Assembly: GCF_041435435.1 (NCBI RefSeq)
Contig: NZ_CP108494.1
Span: forward strand, 6,668,501 to 6,732,500
Length of the DNA stretch: 64,000 bases
Direction of reading: 5' to 3'
Source: Streptomyces sp. NBC_01241
GTDB taxonomy: Bacteria > Actinomycetota > Actinomycetes > Streptomycetales > Streptomycetaceae
Shown here: positions 39,697 to 48,548 of the stretch, one piece after another
Position numbering within the stretch: position 1 is the first letter of the stretch
How the letters are laid out: each line of letters opens with the position of its first letter
The notes under the pieces: model-generated
Seen by the model: only the letters and a program-made list of their open reading frames with translations
Database searches by the model: none
Told to the model about the DNA's origin: nothing
Position numbers and translations under genes: made by a program

Positions 39697-40680
39697 TCAG
39701 GCGAAGGCGGCGGCGATGCCGTTGCGGTCGGTGCCGGCGCGAAGGTGGGCGAGGAGAAGAAGCCGCGCCTTGTACGGGTCGAGGTCACCGGCGGCGATCA
39801 GCCCGCGGCGCAGCAGATCGCGTTCCGAGCCGGCGAACCCATAGGTGTTGCGGGCGGTGCTCCCTGCTCCGGTACGCGAGGCGAAGACGACGGGGATTTG
39901 CTCGGCAGTCTTCTCCAACGGTTCGGCCCAGGTCTCCGGAACGTGTCCTGCGCCGAACGCCGCGATGACCGCGCCATCGAAGCGGTCGCCGAGATGTTGC
40001 AGCAGTTCTCCCTCGTCCCCGAGGGCTGCGGTGATCAGGGCGACGCGCGCGGGCCTGAGAAGGGGCAGCGGCACGTGCTGTTGCGGGGCGGGCGCCAGGA
40101 TGAGGCGAGGGACGCCTTCGGTGATGTACCCGATGGGCCCGGCATGGGGTGAAGCGAATGCTCCCGGGGCGGTTGCGTGCTCCTTGCGTACGAACCTGGC
40201 TGCGTGGATCCGGTCCGAGAACACGACGAGGCATCCCATTCCCCGGCTGGCGCTGCTGGCCGCAGTCTGGACGGCGGCCAGCAGATTCGCCGGGCCGTCC
40301 GCGCCGGGAATGGAGGGGTGTCGCATCGCTCCGGTGACGAGCACGGGTGCCTGGCCGGCATGGAGGAGGTCGAGCAGGTATGCCGTCTCCTCAATGGTGT
40401 CGGTGCCCTGCGTCACGACGAATCCCGAAGCGCCTTCTTGCTCGCGCTGGGCGATCATCTGGGCGAGTGCCGCGATATCGTCCACCGACAGCGACGCCCC
40501 TGGCTTCTTCGTGACGTCGGTGAAGCGGAGGGTCACATCCAGGCCGGAAAGCCCTGGAACCGCAGCCAGAAGATCCGCCGCGCCGAGCTCGGGCTTCACG
40601 CCCTGCGTCTCGCCGTCGGCCGGCGCCATGGCGATGGTGCCACCGAGGGTGAACAGGTGGATTTCCGGACGGTGGGACAC
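39697..40680 (-). CDS. L-asparaginase family protein
   Basis: 327 residues. The first catalytic Thr is in LFTLGGTIAM at residues 9-18 and the second block is GFVVTQGTDTIEETAYLLDLL (Thr-Asp pair). VTGAMRHPSIPGADGPANLLAAVQ and the C-terminal GAGHVPETWAEPL segments complete the fold. It hydrolyses asparagine or a related amide. No signal peptide, so cytoplasmic. Lies 32 bp downstream of regulator paralogue 3; why a regulator, asparaginase and PPC protein are together is unknown. Confidence 0.92.
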   Translation of the reverse strand: MSHRPEIHLFTLGGTIAMAPADGETQGVKPELGAADLLAAVPGLSGLDVTLRFTDVTKKPGASLSVDDIAALAQMIAQREQEGASGFVVTQGTDTIEETAYLLDLLHAGQAPVLVTGAMRHPSIPGADGPANLLAAVQTAASSASRGMGCLVVFSDRIHAARFVRKEHATAPGAFASPHAGPIGYITEGVPRLILAPAPQQHVPLPLLRPARVALITAALGDEGELLQHLGDRFDGAVIAAFGAGHVPETWAEPLEKTAEQIPVVFASRTGAGSTARNTYGFAGSERDLLRRGLIAAGDLDPYKARLLLLAHLRAGTDRNGIAAAFA

Positions 40681-40712
40681 GAGACGGCGCCTTTCGAGAG
40701 GGAGGGGAGGAG

Positions 40713-42233
40713 CTAGTTCGGCAGGTCTCCGACGAAGCGAAGCGTCGATTCGAGTTCGTCAAGTGCGATCAGCCGACTCCGGGGGCGGATCATCCCGGCA
40801 ATGCCCCGCTCGCCCAGCTCGCGGCAGCGGCGCGTCAGCCAGACCCAGTCGAGCTTGAGATACGAAGCCAGGGCCTGAAGTCGCTCGGGCGAGGTCGCGC
40901 CGGGCGCCACGCTGTGGTGTGCCGCGTGTGCAGCAGCCTCCGCGTAGTCGCGCATCGCGGCGTGGCTGCCGGTTGTAGCGGCCTGCCAGATGCCCTCCGC
41001 GCGTACCCAGTTGGCGATCACGGCGCGCTGCCCTGGGACGAGTACGAACCCGTCAACGGCCGTCATTTCTGGCACGTCGCTGACGTGGACGTTGACGCGA
41101 TGCATCTCCATCAGAGCGATTGACAGGAACAGGAGAATGAGTTCGTACGGCTCGCTGTCCTTGACCACCGCTTCAGGCAGGCAGAACGCGCGGGCGGCCC
41201 CCCGGCCCGGCTGGGTGGCGAAGCGGTTTTCGATCTCACGCAGGTACCGGTGCTTGTGGGTCCAGAGGAGCCACCCCACTGAGGACTCGCCGTACTGCTC
41301 GCGTGTCCAGAAGACGGGAAGATCCGAGGCATCGGCAAGGTGGCGGGTGATGTGCCGGTAGCAGAAGTAGGAGCCGATCCAGGCGGCCCCGACTGAGGTC
41401 AGGCCCGGAATGGAGGCGCGACTTGGCGCTGTGCGAGGGAGTTCGAGGTAGGTGTTGAGCGCGTCGTGCTCGGCGTGAAGCAGCTGGTCGTCGGCGAGGA
41501 GGGCGTCGTCGATGTTCGCGATGGCCCAGATAATCCCGTACGTCAGGTCGTCGAGCTGCTGAGCGGCGGGTACGACGAGAGACACGCTTTCGGCATCGAG
41601 ACCGACTCGGAGTTGGTTTCGGGCAGTTAAGGCGTCGAGCACGAACACCTGGTGGCCTGTGTCGGCAGTCCGGGTGCCTAAGACGAGCCCACGCCGCACT
41701 GGGCGAAGAAACTCCCTGAGCTGGTCGGGATCTGTGACTGGCAGCCGGACACCGCTGTCGAGAGAGTCCGCGGCCTGGAGCTGGATTGCCATCGAGGTGC
41801 CGTCGAAGACGCGTTGCCCGTCGAGTTCCCAAGTGTCCCAGCCACTGCCGCCGGCCGTGGTCAGCGACAGACGGGACGTGGCCCAGCGGGTCTCGATGCT
41901 CTGGGCCGCCCGGATCTGTTCGGGCCCCGCTGGCACCGCCGCAGGGCGCAGCACCACCGGTGCGGGCCGAAAGAGGTCCTCTGCCGGAAAGCCGTAGAGG
42001 CGCTCAAGCACGTAGCAAGTGTCGGGCCGCGGAAGGCCGCACCACGTTCCCGTGAACCAGCGGTCGAACGTACGTCGTGCGACGGTGACCGGCCTCGGTT
42101 TTCTCGACGGCTGGGCCTGCCCCACGGCAGCGGCAGCCTTGTCGAAATGGATCGCGAAGATCTCCCACGTGGTCCACCGTTGCTGCTGGGACAGGACACG
42201 AAACAAGGTAGGAGCAGCAGCCGTGCGTGACAT
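40713..42233 (-). CDS. RTFDRW-type transcriptional regulator, paralogue 3
   Basis: 506 residues from ATG 42233; an ATG 15 bp upstream is possible. The N terminus (FRVLSQQQRWTTWEIFAIHFDKAAAAVG, ARRTFDRWFTGTWCGLPRPDTCYVLERLYGF) is a more distant relative of paralogues 1 and 2. The middle (about 140-300) and helical C-terminal parts are unlike theirs. A TTA leucine codon at 41628-41630 (residue 202) could place it under bldA control. Divergent from the DUF5753 regulator at 42475. Confidence 0.75.
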   Translation of the reverse strand: MSRTAAAPTLFRVLSQQQRWTTWEIFAIHFDKAAAAVGQAQPSRKPRPVTVARRTFDRWFTGTWCGLPRPDTCYVLERLYGFPAEDLFRPAPVVLRPAAVPAGPEQIRAAQSIETRWATSRLSLTTAGGSGWDTWELDGQRVFDGTSMAIQLQAADSLDSGVRLPVTDPDQLREFLRPVRRGLVLGTRTADTGHQVFVLDALTARNQLRVGLDAESVSLVVPAAQQLDDLTYGIIWAIANIDDALLADDQLLHAEHDALNTYLELPRTAPSRASIPGLTSVGAAWIGSYFCYRHITRHLADASDLPVFWTREQYGESSVGWLLWTHKHRYLREIENRFATQPGRGAARAFCLPEAVVKDSEPYELILLFLSIALMEMHRVNVHVSDVPEMTAVDGFVLVPGQRAVIANWVRAEGIWQAATTGSHAAMRDYAEAAAHAAHHSVAPGATSPERLQALASYLKLDWVWLTRRCRELGERGIAGMIRPRSRLIALDELESTLRFVGDLPN

Positions 42234-42474
42234 GATTGCGGCCCCCATCCTTGGCTTGCAGCGTCGTTGAGACGCTGGGGCGATTCGCACGCTGGAGCAG
42301 TCCTGTATCGGAGCACCAGCATCCGAGCAGCGGCATATGCCACGAGTTGCTACCGAGGCAACACGCGTCGTGACGTAGTTAGGATGCCGGTTACGACCAT
42401 CTCAGGCAATGTGTCTGGGCACATTGAACCCACAAAGGTTGTTCCTGGGCCGGGCAGGCGTCACACTGACGGCC

Positions 42475-43353
42475 ATGGCGCCGACGAATGACGTGCCGGC
42501 TTCGGTCTTTCGTAGGGAACTCGGCGGCAGGCTGAAGGACTTACGCACCGAGTCCGGTCTCACCTTGGTAGAGGTAGGAAGGCTCGTCGATGTCCACCAC
42601 GGACACCTGAGCCGGATCGAACATGCGAAGCGTGCCACCACCGAGAAGCTGGTCCAGAACCTTCTCGACAAGGCGTACCCCGACCTGGTGACGGCCGACA
42701 CCCGGCTGCAGATTCTTGACCTGGTGAGGGCCGACCTTGTTGAGGAAGATCCCCATCCTCGGCACAGGGCGTTGCTGAACAGCACTCAGATCGGTGGTTA
42801 CCTTCGGCTCGAACGGAGCGCACGAAAGCTCAAAGCTTACGAGCTCGCTCTAGTCACTGGCCTTCTGCAGACGGCCGAGTACGCCGAAGCCGTGATCCGC
42901 GCGATGCGCCCAGACCTCACCGCTGGCGAAGTTCGAGCCCTCGTCGGCGTACGGATGGAGCGCCAGAAGCGCCTCATCGGGACGGGCGGAGCCATCCTCG
43001 ACGCCGTGATCGACGAGGCAGCTTTGCGGCGCCCGGTGGGTCCGCCCGAGCTCATGAAATGCCAGATGGAGCGACTGCTCGATATGGCAGAGCACGAGAC
43101 GGTCTCGGTCCGGCTACTCCCCCTGGAGACCGGCTGCCACGCCGGCCTGTACGGATCGTTCATGATCATGGAGTTCCCGGTGCCCAATCCGAGCGTGGTG
43201 TGGGTCGAGAACCTGGCTCACTCCATGTACTTCGAGGATCGAAAGCACGTGGAACCCTACAACGAGGCATTCAACGGCCTCTGGCAGAAGACGCTTCCGC
43301 CTGCGGAAGCTGTCAGTCGCATCGAGAAAGTGATCAAGGAGCTACATCAGTGA
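42475..43353 (+). CDS. XRE regulator with DUF5753 domain
   Basis: 292 residues. An N-terminal helix-turn-helix (LKDLRTESGLTLVEVGRLVDVHHGHLSRIEHAKR, about residues 20-53) precedes a DUF5753 effector domain (YELALVTGLLQTAEYAEAVI, RMERQKRLIGTG, ETGCHAGLYGSFMIMEFP). This is the WhiJ/BldB-system type of Streptomyces. A TTA leucine codon lies at 42541-42543 (residue 23). The chosen ATG 42475 follows the upstream divergent region; its stop overlaps the DUF397 start. Confidence 0.93.
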   Translation: MAPTNDVPASVFRRELGGRLKDLRTESGLTLVEVGRLVDVHHGHLSRIEHAKRATTEKLVQNLLDKAYPDLVTADTRLQILDLVRADLVEEDPHPRHRALLNSTQIGGYLRLERSARKLKAYELALVTGLLQTAEYAEAVIRAMRPDLTAGEVRALVGVRMERQKRLIGTGGAILDAVIDEAALRRPVGPPELMKCQMERLLDMAEHETVSVRLLPLETGCHAGLYGSFMIMEFPVPNPSVVWVENLAHSMYFEDRKHVEPYNEAFNGLWQKTLPPAEAVSRIEKVIKELHQ

Positions 43354-43610
43354 GCAGCACGTCCACTGCCGGAACCAACGAGCCCTTCAAGCCCACCGCC
43401 GCCGACCTCGACCTCACCGCGGTCGTGTGGAAGACGACCTCCTTCACGGGAGGTAACGACAATTGCTTCGAATTCGGCCGCTGCGGCGACTGGATCCTGA
43501 CCCGAGACACCTTCCGCCGCGACCAGGAACCGCAGGTGTACTCGAAGGCGGAAGTGAAGGCTCTCATCGACGGTGCGATCGCCGGTGACCTGGACTACTT
43601 GCTGGCCTAG
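43350..43610 (+). CDS. DUF397 protein
   Basis: 86 residues from a GTG that overlaps the regulator's stop (GTGA). The DUF397 pattern is visible in the middle: VVWKTTSFTGGNDNCFEFGRCGDWILTRDTF, though family members usually read WRKSSyS...CVEVA. These small proteins pair with a WhiJ-type regulator as a toxin-antitoxin-like or regulatory module. The tail (VYSKAEVKALIDGAIAGDLD) is typical. Confidence 0.92.
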   Translation: MSSTSTAGTNEPFKPTAADLDLTAVVWKTTSFTGGNDNCFEFGRCGDWILTRDTFRRDQEPQVYSKAEVKALIDGAIAGDLDYLLA

Positions 43611-43630
43611 GCGAAGGGCCACAGGGAGAG

Positions 43631-43667
43631 CAGCGGCTGGCCTCATGGTAACTGAGGCCAGCCGCTG
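43631..43667 (+). terminator. terminator after DUF397 gene
   Basis: A perfect 15-bp stem (CAGCGGCTGGCCTCA with TGAGGCCAGCCGCTG) and a 7-base loop, 20 bp after the DUF397 stop. Confidence 0.9.
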
Positions 43668-44912
43668 CCGTCTGTATCCCCACCTTGCTTGCCCACTATG
43701 CGGGGCCCGGTGTCTAGCCGCAGGAGCTTCGCATGGAAGCCGGAAGCACTCACGCCGCCGTAGCCGACGGGGTGTGGACGCGCCATGGCCCGGCCCCGGT
43801 CTGCCATCCGCGCTGCGCTCCACCTGACGGGCCTTGGTGAAGGTGAACGCCAGTGAGGTGCTGACCCGCGGCGGTTCAGGTCAAGCGAGACGCGCACCGG
43901 CCCGTCGTCTCACTCGACCCGAAGCTACCCAATACCTGCTGCGCGTCGAGCGGGGCGTACTCGGAGAATTGTGGTGTGGCTGCCACGCACCTTGCTCGGT
44001 TCCTGCTGTACGCGGCGAGACCGGCTCCCACGCGCAGGTCGCGGCAGCGGGATTCGGGCCGGAACAGGGGCCACTGTGAAGGTGAGGGCTATTCGCCCCT
44101 TCGGGGATATGCCAGCTCTGGTCGACGAGGTGGCGCAGCTACTTCGCGAAGAAGACACCGGCTCGATCGTCCCCCCAGGGTAGACGGGCCTGACCGCGAC
44201 AGACCGAGGACAGATTCGCCCACGGCAGACGAGAAAAAGCCCTGAAGGGCTGGAACCTCTCCCGGAGACCATGTCAACGTACAACCTCCCCGGAAAACAC
44301 CGTGTCAGAGACGCTCCAAGCGGAGCGAATGCCAGCGTCCGGCGCCGGCGTCCGTCTCCCGTCTCGTGCCATGGTCCCTAGCAAGGAGGCCCGCCTGCTG
44401 AAAGCCGTACTTCGATCGGTCCGCGTCACTGCTCCGATCCTCCTGGCGCTCGGCGCCTTGAACGCATGGACCGCCCCCAGACGAAAGCTGACTACGCCAC
44501 CCTGTCCACGGCCCTGTGCCTCTGCGCCTGCGCCGTCGGCCTTTTCGGCGAGGACCGGGTGCAGCGCGGGTATCGCCAAGACCTGGTGGTGCTCGCGCAC
44601 GTCGCGGCCCACCCGGGTGCTGAGGCCCGTGGCGTCACCCGAGCCGTTGGTACCCCCGAACGCGTCGTGAACCCCAACCTTGGCCCTCCCACCGAGGGCG
44701 GCTGGTGGTCCTGGTCGAAGACGACACCCACCCCGCGCTCACGTCTTACAGGCTGACCTCTTAACCGTCGTGCGTGGGGCGGAATATAGGCCACGATCCC
44801 CGGTTACCGAAACCGGGGATTCTCCGGATCGTTTAGGGCGTCCTCACCGACTGCTTGGCGGTGGATCGAGTGCGGACTGACCGTCGTCCTGCCCTATCCA
44901 TCGGAGCCTGCC
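43668..44912. other. gene-poor stretch before the excisionase
   Basis: About 1.2 kb without a gene I can support. Short open frames occur on both strands (for example 43834-44079 and 44302-44670) but none shows a family motif, a good ribosome-binding site or consistent codon use. It may hold decayed element genes. An inverted repeat lies at 44796-44820. No tRNA gene was recognised. Confidence 0.6.
44796..44820. terminator. inverted repeat, possible terminator
   Basis: A perfect 10-bp stem ATCCCCGGTT with AACCGGGGAT and a 5-base loop. It lies 92 bp before the excisionase start and may insulate it from upstream transcription. Confidence 0.5.
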
Positions 44913-45134
44913 GTGTGTGAAAAATTGCTATCGATACAGAGCGTTGCGGAAATTTTGGATGTAAGCCGACGCTCGGTTTATCGGTACATAGCTCTGGGGG
45001 AGCTTTCGGCTATCGATCTGCGCACGGGCGCGGAACGCTCTCGTGTGCGAGTTTCCGGAAGTGACGTAAAGGCTCTCGTTGAGCGGCGCACTAGCTCGTC
45101 CGGTTCCTCTTCCTCCGCCCCTCGGGCAAGTTAG
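44913..45134 (+). CDS. xis: excisionase-type DNA-binding protein
   Basis: 73 residues. A MerR-like/excisionase helix-turn-helix is clear: LLSIQSVAEILDVSRRSVYRYIALGELSAIDLRTG and RSRVRVSGSDVKALVERR. Such proteins bend DNA at attachment sites and control integrase direction. The codons are AT-richer than the neighbours (GAAATTTTGGATGTA-like runs), a sign of transfer. It precedes the integrase gene by 40 bp. Confidence 0.88.
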   Translation: MCEKLLSIQSVAEILDVSRRSVYRYIALGELSAIDLRTGAERSRVRVSGSDVKALVERRTSSSGSSSSAPRAS

Positions 45135-45174
45135 CCCTACGTGTCCAATTGCTAGATGAATCGAGAAAGGCGAG

Positions 45175-46311
45175 ATGGCTTACCTGCGTAAACTTCCATC
45201 GGGTAAGTGGCAAGCGACCGTAAGGACGCCGGCGGGCGATCGGGATACGGAGACCTTTGCGCTTAAGGACCAGGCGCGTGATTGGGCGGCTGGGAGGGAG
45301 GCTCAATTCCGGCGGGGTGTGCACCGGGACCCTCGTGCTGGAAAGATCAAGTTTCGCGAATGGCATGACCGCTGGTGGGATGCGCGGGTTGTCGAGCCCC
45401 ATACGCTGCGCGGGGATGCTTCTGCCATACGCAACCATGTCATGCCCTATTGGGCGGACTGGGAAATGCGGGCTATAGGTCGCATTGACGTGCAGACGTG
45501 GGTCCGCAAGCTGATGCTCGAGAAAAAGGGTTCATCGGCGATTCGGCGCTCGTATAACTTGATGCACTCGCTGATGCAGGCCGCAGTCGATGAAGACCTA
45601 ATCCCAGTTACGCCGTGCAGGCGCATAGACTTGCCGCCGGAGGTAGTGAAACCTCCGGAGTGGTTTACGCTCAATCAAGCCCAGGTGATTCTTGATGGGC
45701 TGTCACAGCCATGGCAGACGATGGCCCTTTTGGGCTTCTATACCGGTCTCCGGTGGGGAGAATTGTCAGGGCTCCATGGGAAGAGGATTGACTGGCGTAG
45801 GTCGCGGCTATTCGTCGTCGAGGTCAATACGAAGTCGGGCATCAAGGAGTATCCCAAGACTGCAAAGAGTCGCCGGGAGGTCCCGCTGCCAGACCACGTG
45901 CTAGATGCCTTGGCGCGTCACATGCATGGAAGGGATCGTGACGGTGTCGTCTTCACTACAGTCACTAAGGGGCGTGCCGGCCGATTGCTCGACGACGGAA
46001 ATTGGCGGCGCCAGACGTGGTGGCCTGCCGTACGTGCGGCCTGCTATCTCGAAGCAGGTGGCAGGCGGCGAGCTGTCCCCGAGTATCCGCCGCACTCTAT
46101 GCGTCACACGTGCGCTTCGTGGCTTGTGCAAAAGGGGGTGTCCCTGTACGAGGTGCAGCACCTGCTGGGGCACGAGAGCTATCAGACCACTCAGCGCTAC
46201 GCCCACCTCGCACCTGATGCGCACGAGGCGGTTCTCGGGGCGTGGACACGGCTCGAATCGCAGCTCATAGTTCCCACGGGCACTGCCCTCCCATTGGCTG
46301 GGGCGCAGTGA
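45175..46311 (+). CDS. int: tyrosine-type site-specific integrase
   Basis: 378 residues. An Arm-binding N-terminal domain (YLRKLPSGKWQATVRTPAGDRDTETFALKDQARDWA), a SAM-like core-binding part and the tyrosine recombinase catalytic domain are in order. Catalytic residues seen: Arg in GFYTGLRWGELSGL, HSMRHT (His-x-x-Arg), HLLGHES and the Tyr in TTQRYAHLAPD. With xis it is the integration module of an actinobacterial integrative element, but no replication, transfer or other element genes are recognised nearby. GC content is lower than in flanking genes over the first half. Confidence 0.95.
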   Translation: MAYLRKLPSGKWQATVRTPAGDRDTETFALKDQARDWAAGREAQFRRGVHRDPRAGKIKFREWHDRWWDARVVEPHTLRGDASAIRNHVMPYWADWEMRAIGRIDVQTWVRKLMLEKKGSSAIRRSYNLMHSLMQAAVDEDLIPVTPCRRIDLPPEVVKPPEWFTLNQAQVILDGLSQPWQTMALLGFYTGLRWGELSGLHGKRIDWRRSRLFVVEVNTKSGIKEYPKTAKSRREVPLPDHVLDALARHMHGRDRDGVVFTTVTKGRAGRLLDDGNWRRQTWWPAVRAACYLEAGGRRRAVPEYPPHSMRHTCASWLVQKGVSLYEVQHLLGHESYQTTQRYAHLAPDAHEAVLGAWTRLESQLIVPTGTALPLAGAQ

Positions 46312-46346
46312 TTGCAAGCCGGGCCCTCGATGCTTCGCATATTGTC

Positions 46347-46379
46347 AGCCCTGCCGGTTCGCTCCGAACCGGCAGGGCT
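46347..46379 (+). terminator. terminator after integrase
   Basis: A perfect 14-bp stem (AGCCCTGCCGGTTC with GAACCGGCAGGGCT), 5-base loop and then TTCTC, 35 bp after the integrase stop. Confidence 0.85.
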
Positions 46380-47075
46380 TCTCATGTGGTCGTGGAGCGG
46401 GCGGCCTAGGTGTTTCGCTGGTCGGTCAGGCCGCAGTGCGAAACCCCCGCTGCCACGCGTGGCCATGAAAGTGACGCACGTATGACGCACGGGGCCTATG
46501 GGCGCACGTGGGTTATGCCCTCTGACCTGCACGTTCCCTTGTGATTGACCCACTGCACATCTTCCCGATGACGCACCATGTGGAGTGCGTGGCAATCCTT
46601 GAACCTGCTGGGAAGGGTGCCTGACCTGCGGATTCGCTGCCCTGTTAGTTCGCTCGACCTGTTTCCCTCCGTGTGACGGTTCGAGCGGACGAATCGGTCA
46701 CCCGAGGCTGTCTGACCTGCGGTTTCACCACGAATGCGACCATTTGGACGACGGTTCAGGACCTTGGTCCGGCATTCTTGACGCTCGAATGACGCTTGCC
46801 CTGGAAGATCAGCCTGGTCGTACGGCTCTGGTCGCAGGTGGCGAAAATCGTGGCTGCACGGGATACCGGATGACACCAGTGATCCGGGCGGCAGCAGCAG
46901 ACCGGGCGGCCGGTGGTACAGAGCTCTCGGGCAGCCCGCTCACGCAGCTCGTCGGGGTGTTCATGTGCATGGATCGCGTTTTGTTTGTAGGCGGCCGCAG
47001 GGCATCTCTTACGATCCCGTGACGCGCCGCGCTGGAACCGGCCATGTGACTCGCCGGCGGCCTAGCGTGGGCGCC
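46380..47075. other. stretch after the integrase with short repeats
   Basis: About 700 bp with no gene I can support on either strand. It contains three copies of CTGACCTGC (46522, 46621, 46712 region) about 90-100 bp apart and a TGACGCAC pair 11 bp apart near 46470-46485. No tRNA 3' end was recognised that would mark attL or attR. Confidence 0.5.
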
Positions 47076-48152
47076 ATGCGCGTACTGGTTACCGGTGGAG
47101 CCGGATTTATCGGGTCGGAGATCGTCCATACCCTCACATCGGCCGGGCATCAGACAGTCGTGTTCGACGCACTGCTGTCCTCGGTGCATGGTGCGGCAGT
47201 GGACCCCGCGGACTGCGACGCCGAGCGCATCATCGCGGACGTTCGCGATCGGGAGGCGGTGGACAGGGCCCTACGGGGCATCGACGCCGTGTGTCATCAG
47301 GCAGCGATGGTCGGCTTGGGAAATGACTTCGCGGACGCGCCCGAGTACGTCGGGTGCAATGATCTCGGGACGGCGGTGCTGCTTGCGGCGATGGCCGAGG
47401 CGGGTGTGCGAAGCCTGGTCCTGGCCGGTTCGATGGTGGTCTACGGCGAGGGACGTTACGACTGTCCCCGCCACGGCACGGTCCGGCCGGGACCGAGGAC
47501 GGTGGCTGACCTGGACGCGGGCCGGTTCGAGCCGCACTGTCCGTGCTGTGGTGCGGAGTTGGCGCCTGGTCTGGTCACCGAGGATGCGCCCACGGACCCG
47601 CGCAGTGTGTACGCGGCCACCAAGCTCACCCAGGAACATCTCACCGCGGCCTGGGCGCGCGCGACGGGCGGGTCCGCGGTGTCGCTGCGCTACCACAATG
47701 TGTACGGGCCGGGGATGCCGCGTGACACACCGTACGCCGGTGTCGCCTCCTTCTTTCGCTCGGCGCTGGCCCGTGGAGAGGCCCCCCAGGTCTTTGAGGA
47801 TGGCTGCCAGCGGAGGGATTTTGTCCATGTACGGGATGTGGCGGCCGCGAACGTATTGGCACTGGAAGCCATCAAAGGAAACGGGCCGGGCAGTTTTGCT
47901 GTTTACAACACGGGGAGTGGGGATCCCCGCACCATCGGCGAGATGGCCTCGGCACTGGCTTCGGCACATGGTGGCCCTGCTCCGAAGGTCACCGGCGAAT
48001 ACCGGCTCGGTGATGTACGCCATGTCACTGCGGACTCACGACGACTGCGAGACGAGCTGGGCTGGAAGCCGCAGGAAGGGTTCGCCAGGGGAATGGCGGA
48101 GTTTGCGACGGCCCCGTTGCGGGGGATGCGCCCAAACACCGGAAGGCTCTGA
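47076..48152 (+). CDS. NAD-dependent epimerase/dehydratase
   Basis: 358 residues. Extended short-chain dehydrogenase features are complete: VLVTGGAGFIGSEIV for NAD binding, the Ser/Tyr-Lys triad in GSMVVYG and YAATKLTQE, and LRYHNVYGPGMP. An insertion at about residues 130-160 carries two Cys pairs (DCPRH, HCPCCG), suggesting a zinc ribbon, which sugar epimerases of the UDP-glucose 4-epimerase type often lack. It opens the glyco-gene run to 53.8 kb. Confidence 0.92.
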   Translation: MRVLVTGGAGFIGSEIVHTLTSAGHQTVVFDALLSSVHGAAVDPADCDAERIIADVRDREAVDRALRGIDAVCHQAAMVGLGNDFADAPEYVGCNDLGTAVLLAAMAEAGVRSLVLAGSMVVYGEGRYDCPRHGTVRPGPRTVADLDAGRFEPHCPCCGAELAPGLVTEDAPTDPRSVYAATKLTQEHLTAAWARATGGSAVSLRYHNVYGPGMPRDTPYAGVASFFRSALARGEAPQVFEDGCQRRDFVHVRDVAAANVLALEAIKGNGPGSFAVYNTGSGDPRTIGEMASALASAHGGPAPKVTGEYRLGDVRHVTADSRRLRDELGWKPQEGFARGMAEFATAPLRGMRPNTGRL

Positions 48153-48225
48153 ACACATTGCAGTGTGTGGTTGAGGCGTTCAACTGGCCGTTGGTCTGTG
48201 GCAGACAGGGCCGAGCCGGCTTATG

Positions 48226-48437
48226 GAGGACGACCAGGTCCGGCCGGCGTCCGGCGAAGCACCCCAGCGCCGTCGGACCGTCGTCCGCCCGCTCGACGTC
48301 GTACCCCGCCCGGACCAGGTAGCTGACGACGACCTCGGCGACCGTCGGATCGTCGTCGACGACCAGAACGTGGCCGCGTTCGGTGCCCGGCAGGAGTGCG
48401 TGCCTGGGCCTGAATCGTCCGGGATGTTCTCCATCTC
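48226..48437 (-). pseudogene. truncated response-regulator receiver domain
   Basis: On the minus strand one frame reads HVLVVDDDPTVAEVVVSYLV and RADDGPTALGCFAGRRPDLVVL, the first half of a two-component receiver domain. It stops resembling one exactly where the phospho-acceptor Asp should follow LVVL; the sequence becomes HKPARP and then unrelated. No start codon and an upstream TGA in frame. It is a deletion remnant of a response regulator; the partner kinase is gone from the window. Confidence 0.7.
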
Positions 48438-48548
48438 ACCACCCCGGCATGCAGGTGCGGCACGCGCGGGGCTCGTCCGCTGCTTCCAGGCCGACGTCCA
48501 TTTTTCGTAAGAAAATGGAGCCCGGAATGTCGGTTTCTGCTCCGTAGG

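Noticed and set aside
44302..44756. Possible small genes (44302-44670, 44466-44756)
   Set aside because: No ribosome-binding site, no recognisable domain and a switch of plausible codon bias between frames. May be debris of a lost gene, but I cannot support a call.
46312..46500. tRNA gene or tRNA 3' end as integrase attachment site
   Set aside because: No clover-leaf or TTCGAxTCC arm was found next to the integrase; the only structure is the terminator hairpin.
46496..46876. Minus-strand frame of 126 codons after the integrase
   Set aside because: Mixed composition, no motif and no start signal; treated as non-coding.
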